DNA of 12,895 nt from Serpentinimonas sp. (lineage in GTDB: Bacteria > Pseudomonadota > Gammaproteobacteria > Burkholderiales > Burkholderiaceae_C). The notes beneath the pieces are model-generated. The model did no database searches. It saw only the letters and a program-made list of their open reading frames with translations, and was not told where the DNA came from. The stretch lies in contig JALOSG010000095.1 of NCBI GenBank assembly GCA_025458665.1, forward strand, positions 1 through 12,895. The letters are read 5' to 3'. The position numbers and the translations under genes are program-made. Shown here piece after piece: positions 1 through 11,700 of this stretch (position 1 is the stretch's first letter; each line of letters begins with the position of its first letter).

Positions 1-198
1 GACTCCAGCTACAGCCCGCTCTGGCGGCTGGTGCTGGTTCACCGCTTGACTCCGGGGGGACTGCGTGAAATGACTTCGGAAGAAGAAATTCTGGCCGCAG
101 AGGAGCGGGGCGAAGTTCGGCTGGAGGTGACAGACATCGTCATCAACTGCCCCATCACCCGCGGCGCCGATGGAAAAGGGCTGCTGGGTGTGAGATGA
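1..198 (+). CDS. 3' end of an unidentified protein gene (partial)
   Basis: This is an open frame entering from the left edge in frame 1 and ending at a TGA at 196-198, giving the last 65 residues of a protein. The visible part starts DSSYSPLWRLVLVHRL, has an acidic stretch with EEEILAAEE, and ends after a segment reading TDIVINCPITR. The YSPLW and IVxNCP pieces remind me of the C-terminus of an uncharacterised family of secreted bacterial proteins (DUF7482-like), but that is a recollection and not a firm assignment. No membrane segment or catalytic motif is visible in the fragment. It is the only plus-strand gene here and converges on tRNA-Phe. The start and most of the protein lie outside the window. 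Confidence 0.7.
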   Translation, partial: DSSYSPLWRLVLVHRLTPGGLREMTSEEEILAAEERGEVRLEVTDIVINCPITRGADGKGLLGVR

Positions 199-255
199 CG
201 GTGCAGAGATAGATACCCGCCGATTTCGAAGATGGCCCCAGGCAGATGCATGGGG

Positions 256-296
256 AAAACAGAAACGCCCCAGAACCCTAAACGGGCGCTGGGGCG
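256..296 (-). terminator. Intrinsic terminator of tRNA-Phe
   Basis: Read on the minus strand, an 8-bp perfect stem CGCCCCAG/CTGGGGCG (plus-strand arms 266-273 and 289-296) is followed by a T-rich tract TTTCTGTTTT (256-265). The 15-base loop contains a further CCC/GGG pairing. It begins 9 bases after the encoded CCA of tRNA-Phe, so it most likely ends that transcript. On the plus strand no T-tract follows the stem, so it would not serve as a Rho-independent terminator for the converging gene. Confidence 0.85.
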
Positions 297-305
297 CATA
301 GATAC

Positions 306-381
306 TGGTGGCCTGGGGCGGAATCGAACCACCGACACGCGGATTTTCAATCCGCTGCTCTACCAACTGAGCTACCGGGCC
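306..381 (-). tRNA. tRNA-Phe (GAA)
   Basis: The minus strand folds as a 76-base cloverleaf with CCA encoded (306-308, preceded by discriminator A at 309). The D-stem is GCTC/GAGC with the AGTTGGTA loop, the anticodon stem is GCGGA/TCCGC with loop TTGAAAA giving anticodon GAA, and the T-arm is GGTGG-TTCGATT-CCGCC. The acceptor stem is GGCCCGG against CCAGGCC, which pairs everywhere except position 5 with 68, a C·A opposition. The gene lies 37 bases after the response regulator stop codon and has its own -10-like box and intrinsic terminator, so it need not depend on readthrough. Confidence 0.97.
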
Positions 382-391
382 AGAGCCTTGC

Positions 392-422
392 ATTGTAGCA
401 GAAGCTGGCGGGGGACTTTCAG
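392..422 (-). promoter_or_regulatory. Probable tRNA-Phe promoter
   Basis: On the minus strand a near-consensus -10 box TACAAT (392-397) lies 10 bases before the mature 5' end of tRNA-Phe. A weaker -35-like CTGAAA (417-422) sits 19 bases upstream, which is longer than ideal, and overlaps the TGA stop of the response regulator gene. The -10 match is good; the -35 assignment is tentative. Confidence 0.55.
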
Positions 423-1222
423 TTGCCGCCGCGTTTGTTGCGGGACAGGTCCACCCCCAGCTGTTTGAGCTTCCTGTACAGGTGGGTGCGCTCCAGGCCG
501 GTTTTCTCGGCCACGCGGGTCATGGAGCCGCCTTCCTTGGCCAGGTGGAATTCGAAGTAGGCTTTCTCGAATGCATCGCGGGCTTCGCGCAGCGGCACAT
601 CCAGCTCGAAGGGCTGGGTAGGCTGCAGGCCCGCATCGACAGCGCCGTAGGCACCCGCCGCCATCCCGCCTGGCAGGACTCCTGCCACAGCAGCCAGCAT
701 GCCTTGGGCAAGGTCGCCAGGCGCCGGATGGGTGGGTGTTGGCAAACCGGCGGAGGCGCTGGCGGTCCCGGTGGCAGCGGGGGTGCCGGCTGCCGGCCAG
801 TGGCCGCCGGCAGCGGCAGGCGCGGGCGCAGCGCGCGGTGCCAGCACCGACTGAGCCACCACCTTGTTCAGGCCTTTCTCCACCGCCTGCAACAGCTTCT
901 GCATGGTGATGGGTTTTTCCAGAAAGGCCATGGCGCCTATGCGGGTAGCTTCCACCGCGGTGTCTATGGTCGCGTGGCCGCTCATCATGATCACGGGCAT
1001 GTTCAGCATGCCGGCAATGGACCACTCCTTGAGCAAGGTCACACCGTCCGTGTCGGGCATCCAGATGTCCAGCAGCACCAGGTCGGGCCGGTAGGCGGCG
1101 CGCAGGGCCCGGGCTTCCGCGGCGTTCTCCGCCAGCTCCACCGTGTGCCCCTCGTCGTTGAGGATCTCGAACAGCAAATCGCGAATGCCGAGTTCGTCGT
1201 CTACGACCAGAATGTTAGCCAT
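419..1222 (-). CDS. NtrX-like response regulator without AAA+ domain
   Basis: This is a 267-residue DNA-binding response regulator, presumably cytoplasmic and phosphorylated by the kinase encoded just upstream. The receiver domain spans about residues 1-120. The acidic pair is D8/D9, the phospho-acceptor is D52 in LVLLDIWMPDTDG, the switch serine is S81 (MMSGH) and the conserved lysine is K103 (LEKP). Residues about 125-205 form an Ala/Pro/Gly-rich linker. A Fis-type helix-turn-helix lies at about 212-257, ending in RTHLYRKLKQLG. Classical NtrX and NtrC proteins carry a central sigma-54 AAA+ ATPase domain; here it is absent, so sigma-54 activation is not expected and simple binding-type regulation is inferred. 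The start is the ATG opening MANILVVDD, because upstream in-frame codons do not resemble the family. The ribosome site is weak (AGAG). It follows the kinase after 73 bases. Target genes are unknown. Confidence 0.92.
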   Translation of the reverse strand: MANILVVDDELGIRDLLFEILNDEGHTVELAENAAEARALRAAYRPDLVLLDIWMPDTDGVTLLKEWSIAGMLNMPVIMMSGHATIDTAVEATRIGAMAFLEKPITMQKLLQAVEKGLNKVVAQSVLAPRAAPAPAAAGGHWPAAGTPAATGTASASAGLPTPTHPAPGDLAQGMLAAVAGVLPGGMAAGAYGAVDAGLQPTQPFELDVPLREARDAFEKAYFEFHLAKEGGSMTRVAEKTGLERTHLYRKLKQLGVDLSRNKRGGN

Positions 1223-1295
1223 GGCGCTCTGTGGTTTCCCTGTGTTATCTCTGTCGCGTTGGCAGCAAAACCATCTGGCTTGCCCGCAAACGTTG

Positions 1296-3565
1296 CTAAT
1301 TTGCAACCTTGAATGATAACGACACTTGGGCTCCGCGTACGGTGTGCCCGTCATCGTCCAGGCGGTGGGCCAGTTCGATGCGGCCTCCGTGCTCGTCCAT
1401 GATCTTTTTCACCACCGCCAGGCCCAGCCCGGTGCCCTTGGGTTTGGTGGTCACGTAGGGCTCGAAGGCGCGCTTCATGATGCTTTCGGTAAAGCCTGGC
1501 CCGGCATCCAGCACGCCCCCACCGGCGTGGCGTCTTGCGCGTTCTGCACCAGGTTGTGCACCACCTGGCGCACCTGCTGCGGGTCGGCCAGCACCTGCGG
1601 GCAATCGGGCGAGAGTTCCAGCCGCACCGGCACGTCGGCGTTTTCGTACAGCTGCGTGATGTCGCTCACCAGGGCATTGAGGTCTACCGGCAGCAATTGC
1701 GCGGCCGGCAGGCGGGCGTAGTCGCGGAATTCGTTCACGAGCCGCTTCATCGCATCCACCTGGTCCACGATGGTTTTCACCGACTTGTTCAGTACCGCCG
1801 ATTCCGCGCCCTGCAGCTTGCCCTCCAGCTTCATGGCCAGCCGCTCGGCCGACAACTGGATGGGCGTGAGCGGGTTCTTGATCTCATGGGCCAGACGGCG
1901 TGCCACCTCGCCCCAGGCCTGCGCGCGCTGCGCGGAGATGATCTCCGAGACATCATCGAACACCAGCAGGCGGTCACCGTTGGGCAGCAGCGCACCGCGG
2001 GCAATGAGCGTGACCACGCCGCTGGCCTCGCTGGCCGGGCCCGCTGTGCCTGCCGCACCGGCGTCGGGGCGCAGCTCGAAAGATTGCTGCCAGTAGCCAC
2101 CGTCGTACTGCAAGTCCGACAGGAAGCGTTCGAACTGCTCCATGACCCAGGCGGCGAACGCGGACAGGCCCTCCATCGCATCAAACCCCTGCCCCAAATG
2201 CGCAGACAGCGGCGCGCGCAGTATGCGGGTGGCGCCCGGGTTCACGCTCAAGATGCGGTTCTTGCTGTCCAGCACCACCACACCGGCGGTCAGGTTGTCC
2301 AGAATGGTTTGCAGGTTGGCGCGTGCCGTGTCCACCTGCCGCATGCTTTGCTGCACCGCCTGGCGCGCGTCCGAGAGTTCGGAGGTCATGTGGGCAAACG
2401 TACGGGTCAGGCCCGCCAGTTCGTCCTTGGCCGCCAGCGAGGCCTTGGGCGTCAGGTCACCACGGGCCACGTCGCGCATGCCTTCGGCCAGCACCAGCAG
2501 GGGCCGCACCAGCTGGTTGCCCAGCAGCGCGGCCAGCAACACCGCGCCAAACACCGACAGGAACAGCGCCAGCGTGAGCGTGCCTATGTACATGCGGCGC
2601 AAGCCCTCGCGGCCCAGCGCACGCTCCTGGTATTCGCGGTTGGCAATCTGCACGGCCAGCGCGTCGGCCACCAGCAGCACAGGCAGTGGCGCCGTCACCT
2701 GCAGGAAACGCTCCTGTGCACCCAGACCAAAGCTGGTGGGCGGCACCAGCGCCAGCACCTTGATGCGGGGTGCCGCACTCGATGCAATACCTTGCAACTG
2801 CTCTGCCCCCACCACGCCCTGCAGGTCCAGGTCCTCCAGCCCCTCGATGCTGGACACCACCCGCTGCTCGCGCACCTGGCGCAGCAAGGCGCCGCTGGGC
2901 CGGTCGGGGTTGAGCTCGAAGCGGGAGTCCCCGGCACTGGCCAGCGCCTGCCCAGTGGCGCTCCAGAGCACCAGGTCGCTGGCCAGCAACTGGTCGCGCA
3001 GGCGCTCCATGGCCAGGCCGGCTCCCGCGTTGCTGGTACCGCTCAGGCTGTTGGCGGCTGCCCGGGTCTGCCCAGCCAGATCGGCCGCAAGGGTGTCCAG
3101 CGTGGTGCGCCCCAGGTTCAAGCCTGCCGTGAGTGCGGTCTCCACCCGCACATCGAACCAGGTTTCAATGGAGCGCGAGACGAACTGGTAGGACACGGTG
3201 TAGATGAGCAAGCCCGGCAGCAGCCCCACCAGCGCAAAAATGGCCACCAGCTTGAGCAGCAACTGGCTGCCAAACTTGCGCCGCTTCACCCGCAGCGCCA
3301 GCCGCACCGAGAGCCACACGATCACCAGCAGCAGCACCACGGCCACCGCCACGTTCACCACCACCAGCCGGGTGAAGTTTTCTTCGTAGAAAGAGCGGTT
3401 GTTGGTGGCCAGCGTGAGCAGGAACAGGAGCACCAGCGCCACGCCGGTCATGAACACAATGCCCAGACCCAGCGCCCAGCGTGCGGGCTTGCCCATCTTC
3501 CAGAACGATGTGCTGGACACCGCCTGGCGGGAAGTATTCAGGGCTGCGCGTTCGGCCGGACTCAT
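1296..3565 (-). pseudogene. NtrY-like sensor histidine kinase, frame-disrupted
   Basis: This is a membrane sensor kinase of the NtrY type. From the ATG at 3565 the N-terminal part has hydrophobic segments near residues 29-52, 66-87 and 105-123, a roughly 200-residue sensory region, another membrane segment near 327-348 followed by HAMP, a PAS domain (about 420-540), and the phospho-acceptor H560 in RRLAHEIKNPLTP. The N-box is VVHNLVQNAQDAT near residue 680. The frame then runs to an early TGA (1475-1477) after 696 residues. The rest of the ATPase domain (DAGPGF, YVTTKPKGTGLGLAVVKK, ending SLSFKVAN) resumes in another frame and stops at 1296. N-box and G1-box are only about a dozen codons apart, so sequence as well as frame is missing. 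The start is chosen because ATGA overlaps the upstream stop; an in-frame ATG at 3610 is possible. The kinase should be inactive as written. Confidence 0.87.
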
Positions 3566-4251
3566 GGCGCGGGAGGTAGGGGCACCACCTGCTGCAGCGA
3601 TATGTTCCATTCACTCTGGTTGGCCACCCCGATCTGGAAGGGGCGCGGCAGCAGAGACAGGTCGAGCTGGTAGCGGAACTCCACCCGGTAGTCGGTGCCT
3701 GCATCCAGCCGGGCAGCATCTGCAATGCGCCAGCGCAGCACGCGGCTGCTGGCAGCCAGGGCTTCTGCCAGGGTATCCAGGTTCTGGTGCAACGCCTGCT
3801 GCAGGTCACCGCCATCGGCGCCACCCACGCTGTAGCTCACACGCCAGCGGCGGGTCAGGGGCTGGTACGCCAGGCGGATGGTACGCACGGCCTCGCTCAC
3901 CCGGCGGTCGGTCCAGTACCAGCGGCTCTGAATGGTATTGGCGCGCCAGACGAAATGCAGAGGTATGCCCTTGAAGAGCACTTCCTGCAAGGCGGGAGTG
4001 AGCTCCAGGCCCAGCCGGGCAGTCAGGTACACGCCGTCAGCGGCGCGGTCCAGCACAAGGTCCAGGGAGGGAGGACCGACTTCGCTCACGCGCACGCTGT
4101 GAGCGGACGGAAAGTCGCTGGACTGGGTGGCGGCCTGCAGGGGAGCGGCAGGCGATGGGGCCGCTGGCGCCTGGGCCGAAGCGGAGCGGTGCAGCCCCAC
4201 GCACACGGAGAACACCAATATGAACACCCACCCAGCGGCCAGCCGCAGCAC
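3562..4251 (-). CDS. DUF4390-type exported protein of unknown function
   Basis: This protein of about 229 residues has an apparent signal peptide: a short basic start, the hydrophobic core WVFILVFSVCVGL, then HRSASAQ as the likely cleavage region. The secreted domain follows a Pro/Ala-rich stretch. It contains features I associate with the DUF4390 family found beside rsmB and ntrY in betaproteobacteria: a strand-rich domain beginning VYLTARLGLELTP, a central VWRANTIQSRWYW, and RRWRVSYSV. The biochemical role is unknown. I chose the GTG at 4251, one base after the rsmB stop, because it opens directly into the signal peptide; an upstream in-frame GTG at 4305 would put extra polar residues first. 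The stop overlaps the kinase start as ATGA, suggesting translational coupling and a possible role in the periplasmic or sensory side of that kinase. That functional link is inference. Confidence 0.85.
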   Translation of the reverse strand: MLRLAAGWVFILVFSVCVGLHRSASAQAPAAPSPAAPLQAATQSSDFPSAHSVRVSEVGPPSLDLVLDRAADGVYLTARLGLELTPALQEVLFKGIPLHFVWRANTIQSRWYWTDRRVSEAVRTIRLAYQPLTRRWRVSYSVGGADGGDLQQALHQNLDTLAEALAASSRVLRWRIADAARLDAGTDYRVEFRYQLDLSLLPRPFQIGVANQSEWNISLQQVVPLPPAP

Positions 4252-4252
4252 T

Positions 4253-5599
4253 TCAGCCTGCCGCCTGCCTGGAAAAAAGTGCGTAGAAGAATCCGTCGTG
4301 TTCACCCGGTAGATTGTCGTCCATGCCTGCAGAGGCAGCCGGAATGCCAGGCAACAAATGGCCCGGAGAGGGCAACAGGGCGGCATCGGTGTAGCGCTGA
4401 AGAAACGCTTCGGTCTGCTGGGCGCCTTCCGCACGGAACACCGAGCAGGTGGCGTACAGCAGCCAGCCCCCCGGGCGCAGCAGGGGCCAAAGGGCATCCA
4501 GCAGGGCGCGCTGTTGCGCCACCAGTTGCGCCACATCGCCGGGACGGCGCAGCCACCGCACATCGGGGTGGCGCCGCACTATGCCCGATGCGGTGCAAGG
4601 CGCGTCGAGCAGGATGGCATCAAAGGGCTCGCCGTCCCACCACCCGGCGGGCGCAGCTGCATCGGCGCAGCGCAGTTCCACCCGCTCCTGCAGCTTCAGG
4701 CGCGCCAGGTTTTCGGTCACGCGCTGGCAGCGCTGAGGATCTTTGTCCAGTGCGAGTATGCGGGCTGCCGTGCGCTCGGCCAGGTGGGCAGTTTTCCCAC
4801 CGGGGGCGGCACACGCGTCCAGCACGCGGGACGCCGGGGCCTGCAAAGGGCTGAGGGGGCGGGCGAGCATCTCCCCGGCCTGTTGCGCTGCCAAGTCCTG
4901 CACCGAACACCAGCCGTCGGCCCAGCCGGGCAGTTGTCCCACAGGCACGGCTTGCTGCAACACGACACCATCTTCACCTGCGGGTTGCGCCGGCAGGCCT
5001 GCCGCTCTGAGCGCGGCCAGAAAATCGGGGCGGGACACCTGCCGGCGGTTCACCCGCAGCGTCATGGCGGCCGGCCGCTGGTTGGATTGAAGTAGGGCTT
5101 GCCAGTGCAGTGGGTGGTCGCGACGCAGTTGCTTGATCCACCAGAAGGGGTGGTTGTAGCGCGCCTCGGCATCGCTGGGTGTGGCCTCCAGCAAGGTATG
5201 GGGCTGGCGCAGGAAGTTGCGCAGGCAGGCATTGAGAAAGTGTCCGCTCCGGTGGGCAGGGGGCCACAGGCGACTGGCCTCAATGGTTTGGTCCACCACG
5301 GTGTGCGCCGGGTAGCTGGGGTGCGCACCGCGGTCCTCCTGGGCTGGCAGCAACAGCGTGAGCGCCAGCCCCAGCAGGGCCCTGACCGGCGGCGCAGGTT
5401 CGCGCTCTGCCAACTGGCGGGCCAGCGCTCGCGCCATTCCCCAATGGCGCAATGCATGAAAGCTCAGCGCCTGAACACCAGGCCGCAGTGCCCCGGGTAC
5501 GCTCGGCAGTGCCGCCGTGAGAGACTGCCCCTGCTCCACCGCCAACACCATGGCCGCCGCCCAACGCAATTGAACGGCCAGAGTCACCCTATCCTGCAT
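4253..5599 (-). CDS. rsmB: 16S rRNA (cytosine-967-C5) methyltransferase RsmB
   Basis: This cytoplasmic enzyme transfers a methyl group from S-adenosylmethionine to C5 of cytosine 967 in 16S rRNA during small-subunit assembly. The protein has 448 residues, close to the usual size (E. coli about 429). An N-terminal NusB-like helical RNA-binding domain occupies about 1-140. The Rossmann methyltransferase domain follows: the SAM-binding motif VLDACAAPGGKT (259-270), the acidic ribose-binding ILALDKD (281-287), motif IV LLDAPCTASG with C335, and motif VI YATCSVFRAEG with C385. The PC and TC cysteines are the pair required by the RsmB/RsmF family, the TC one being the covalent nucleophile. Its ATG abuts the TGA of the M48 gene (TGAATG) and a GAGG site lies about 7 bases upstream, so the two are probably co-translated. 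No lesion is seen. Confidence 0.96.
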   Translation of the reverse strand: MQDRVTLAVQLRWAAAMVLAVEQGQSLTAALPSVPGALRPGVQALSFHALRHWGMARALARQLAEREPAPPVRALLGLALTLLLPAQEDRGAHPSYPAHTVVDQTIEASRLWPPAHRSGHFLNACLRNFLRQPHTLLEATPSDAEARYNHPFWWIKQLRRDHPLHWQALLQSNQRPAAMTLRVNRRQVSRPDFLAALRAAGLPAQPAGEDGVVLQQAVPVGQLPGWADGWCSVQDLAAQQAGEMLARPLSPLQAPASRVLDACAAPGGKTAHLAERTAARILALDKDPQRCQRVTENLARLKLQERVELRCADAAAPAGWWDGEPFDAILLDAPCTASGIVRRHPDVRWLRRPGDVAQLVAQQRALLDALWPLLRPGGWLLYATCSVFRAEGAQQTEAFLQRYTDAALLPSPGHLLPGIPAASAGMDDNLPGEHDGFFYALFSRQAAG

Positions 5600-6709
5600 T
5601 CAATGCCTCAAACCCACGTGCAACGGGGCCTCCCGGCTGCGCCCGGAAGCCGGGGCAGCTTCGCCGCCGTCCGCACCGTTGACGCCGGTCGCTTCTTCCA
5701 CCAGCGGGCTCATGCTGCGCCCGTAAATGCGGCGTACACGCTCGGGCAACGGGGGGTGGGAGTCGAACCAGCGTGAAGCCATGCCCCCTTCGGCCTGCAC
5801 CAGCAGCAGGTGCTGCAGCACCGGGTTCTGCAGGTCGGCAAACCCCGATACGGCCCGAGCGCGGAACTGAGCGCGCTCACGGTGCGCAGCATCGGCCTCT
5901 GCCCACACCTTGCGCAGCACACGGCCCAGGCTCTCGCGGTTGCGGGTCCATTGCACCGCCCGTGCATCGGCAAGAAACTCGCGCTGCCGGGTCACAGCCG
6001 CTTGCAGCGCGTGGCCCGCCAGCCACCCCAACCAGCCCACCGCCATGATGGCCAGGCCAAACAGCGCACCCACATGGCGTTTGCCCTGCTCATCGGCTGT
6101 CCACAGCCAGGCGCCCAGCCGGTGCACCATTTCCAGCCCGAACACCATGCCCACCAGCCGCATGTTCAGGCGCGTATCGCCCTCCTGGATGTGGCTCATC
6201 TCGTGCGCCACCAGGCCTTGCATCTCTTCCCGGTCCAGGCGTTCCAGAGCCCCCTGCGTCACGGCCACCACGGCGTCTTCTTCGTTCCAGCCGGTGGCAA
6301 AGGCGTTGATGCTCTGCTCACGCGCCACCACCATCACTTCAGGGGGTGGCATGCTGGCTGCCAGCGCCATTTCCTGCACGATGTTGACCAGGCGCTGCTC
6401 CGCTGGCTGCGCGGAGGGTTGCGCCTCCCGGGCACCCAGTTGACGGGCCAGCGCAACGCCAGCACCCCGGGCCCGCAGGCTGGAAGTTTCCAGCCACCAC
6501 CCACCCAGCACAAACATCAGCGTAACGGCCGTGTTCACTTCGAAGAAGTAACGCGGAAACCCCCACCCCACCCACCCTCCGGTGACGGCCCAGGCCAGCG
6601 CCAGCGCGGCATTGATAGCCAGCACCAACAGCAACACCATCAAGCCGAACCAGAACAGCAGGCGGCGTGTTTCGCCGCGCGCAGTGTCCTGAGATTCGAA
6701 AAAGCGCAC
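5600..6709 (-). CDS. M48-family (HtpX-like) membrane zinc metalloprotease
   Basis: This 369-residue inner-membrane protease is presumably involved in quality control of membrane or envelope proteins. Hydrophobic segments lie near 17-43, 56-72 and 213-238. The zinc-binding HEMSH motif has H169, E170 and H173, and the third ligand is probably E244 in REFLADARA. Other family marks are INAFATGW (134-141) and SHPPLPERVRRIYG (317-330) near the C-terminus. It is longer than typical HtpX (about 290), with a polar C-terminal tail. The start is GTG at 6709, preceded by a good GAGGG site at 6-base spacing. It follows lemA by 13 bases and abuts rsmB. LemA plus an M48 protease is a recurrent bacterial pairing, so the two may act together at the membrane. 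The substrate is not deducible here. Confidence 0.93.
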   Translation of the reverse strand: MRFFESQDTARGETRRLLFWFGLMVLLLVLAINAALALAWAVTGGWVGWGFPRYFFEVNTAVTLMFVLGGWWLETSSLRARGAGVALARQLGAREAQPSAQPAEQRLVNIVQEMALAASMPPPEVMVVAREQSINAFATGWNEEDAVVAVTQGALERLDREEMQGLVAHEMSHIQEGDTRLNMRLVGMVFGLEMVHRLGAWLWTADEQGKRHVGALFGLAIMAVGWLGWLAGHALQAAVTRQREFLADARAVQWTRNRESLGRVLRKVWAEADAAHRERAQFRARAVSGFADLQNPVLQHLLLVQAEGGMASRWFDSHPPLPERVRRIYGRSMSPLVEEATGVNGADGGEAAPASGRSREAPLHVGLRH

Positions 6710-6722
6710 CGCCCGCCCTCAC

Positions 6723-7316
6723 TCAGAATTCAACTTTGGGGGCCAGCCGCTCCACCTCGCTGGTGGTGGACTCCAGCATGGTCAGGGGGGTGAAGCCCAG
6801 CAGGCGCGCCACGATGATGGTGGGGAAATGCAGGGCGGCGTCGTTGTAGGCCAGGATCTGGTCGTTGTAGGCCTGGCGCGCAAAGCCCACGCGGTTCTCG
6901 GTGTGGGTGAGTTCTTCGCTGAGTTCACGCATGGTGGCATCGGCCTTGAGTTCGGGGTAGTCCTCGGCCACCGCGAACAGCCGGCCCAGCGCACCGCCCA
7001 GCAAGCCTTCGGCGCCCGCCAAAGCACCCAGCGCCGCGCCGCTCAGGGGGTTGGCTGCTGCGGTCTGTTCTGCGCGGCTGGCCTGGTTACGCGCCGCAAT
7101 CACGGCTTCCAGCGTCTGCGCTTCGTGGGCCAGGTACTTGCGGGCCACTTCCACCAGGTTGGGGATGAGGTCGTAGCGGCGTTTGAGCTGCACATCGATC
7201 TGGCCAAAGGCATTGGCCACCTGGTTCTTCAGCCGCATGAGGCGGTTGTAGGCACCCACCGCCCAGAACAGAACCACGGCCAATACAGCAAGCACAACCC
7301 AGGTAACTACAGACAT
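6723..7316 (-). CDS. lemA: LemA family membrane-anchored protein
   Basis: This is a 197-residue LemA-type protein. An N-terminal hydrophobic helix (about residues 4-21) acts as membrane anchor with a very short N-terminal tail. It is followed by helical family signatures: AYNRLMRLKNQVANAFGQID, then QLKRRYDLIPNLVEVARKYL, the AEDYPELKAD segment, and ELTHTENRVGFARQAYND. A Gly/Ala-rich stretch (around LSGAALGALAGAEGLLGG) lies between the first helices and YPELKA. LemA proteins form an antiparallel helical bundle; the cellular role is poorly defined, often linked to the envelope and to neighbouring M48 proteases as here. I chose ATG 7316 because a strong GGAGGG site sits 7 bases upstream; longer in-frame starts add residues that do not fit the family. 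It is the first gene after the rpoC terminator, so it should have its own promoter, though I could not pick a convincing one. Confidence 0.95.
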   Translation of the reverse strand: MSVVTWVVLAVLAVVLFWAVGAYNRLMRLKNQVANAFGQIDVQLKRRYDLIPNLVEVARKYLAHEAQTLEAVIAARNQASRAEQTAAANPLSGAALGALAGAEGLLGGALGRLFAVAEDYPELKADATMRELSEELTHTENRVGFARQAYNDQILAYNDAALHFPTIIVARLLGFTPLTMLESTTSEVERLAPKVEF

Positions 7317-7398
7317 GGACAAGCCCTCCGGCAGGGGTGGTACACAGGCCCATGGCGTCAGGGCCCCACACATCGACTGTAACGCAGTGCGCGCCAGC

Positions 7399-7432
7399 AA
7401 AAAACCCCGCGCAGCCGGAGCTGGGCGGGGTT
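7399..7432 (-). terminator. Intrinsic terminator of the rpoBC operon
   Basis: On the minus strand a perfect 8-bp stem AACCCCGC/GCGGGGTT (plus-strand arms 7425-7432 and 7403-7410) encloses a 14-base loop that itself can pair CAGC with GCTG. The stem runs into six Ts (7399-7404). It starts 25 bases after the rpoC stop codon. The strength and position suggest it separates rpoBC from the lemA transcription unit. Confidence 0.92.
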
Positions 7433-7457
7433 CTTGCAGCCAGGGGCTGGCGGCGGC

Positions 7458-11677
<4,220 letters not shown>

Positions 11678-11700
11678 GTGACTCTTTCCTTTTCGGTGAA

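Noticed and set aside
720..880. Ala/Pro/Gly-rich stretch in the response regulator as a frame error.
   Set aside because: The frame is continuous from the receiver to the helix-turn-helix, and such linkers are common between these domains in high-GC bacteria.
1223..1295. Possible promoter (TTGCTG and GATAAC, or a sigma-54 -24/-12 pair) between kinase and response regulator.
   Set aside because: The sigma-70-like boxes are only 13 bases apart, and the GG/GC spacing needed for sigma-54 is not met.
1535..3673. A 712-codon open frame on the plus strand antisense to the sensor kinase.
   Set aside because: Also codon-aligned with the sense gene and explained by the same codon bias; composition is low-complexity (Gln, His, Arg, Gly) with no recognisable domain.
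7376..7404. Possible lemA promoter with TACAGT (7376-7381) as -10.
   Set aside because: At 17-base spacing the -35 position falls on the terminator T-tract (TTTTTT), a poor match; TTGCTG is only 13 bases away. A promoter is expected in this gap but I cannot assign it.
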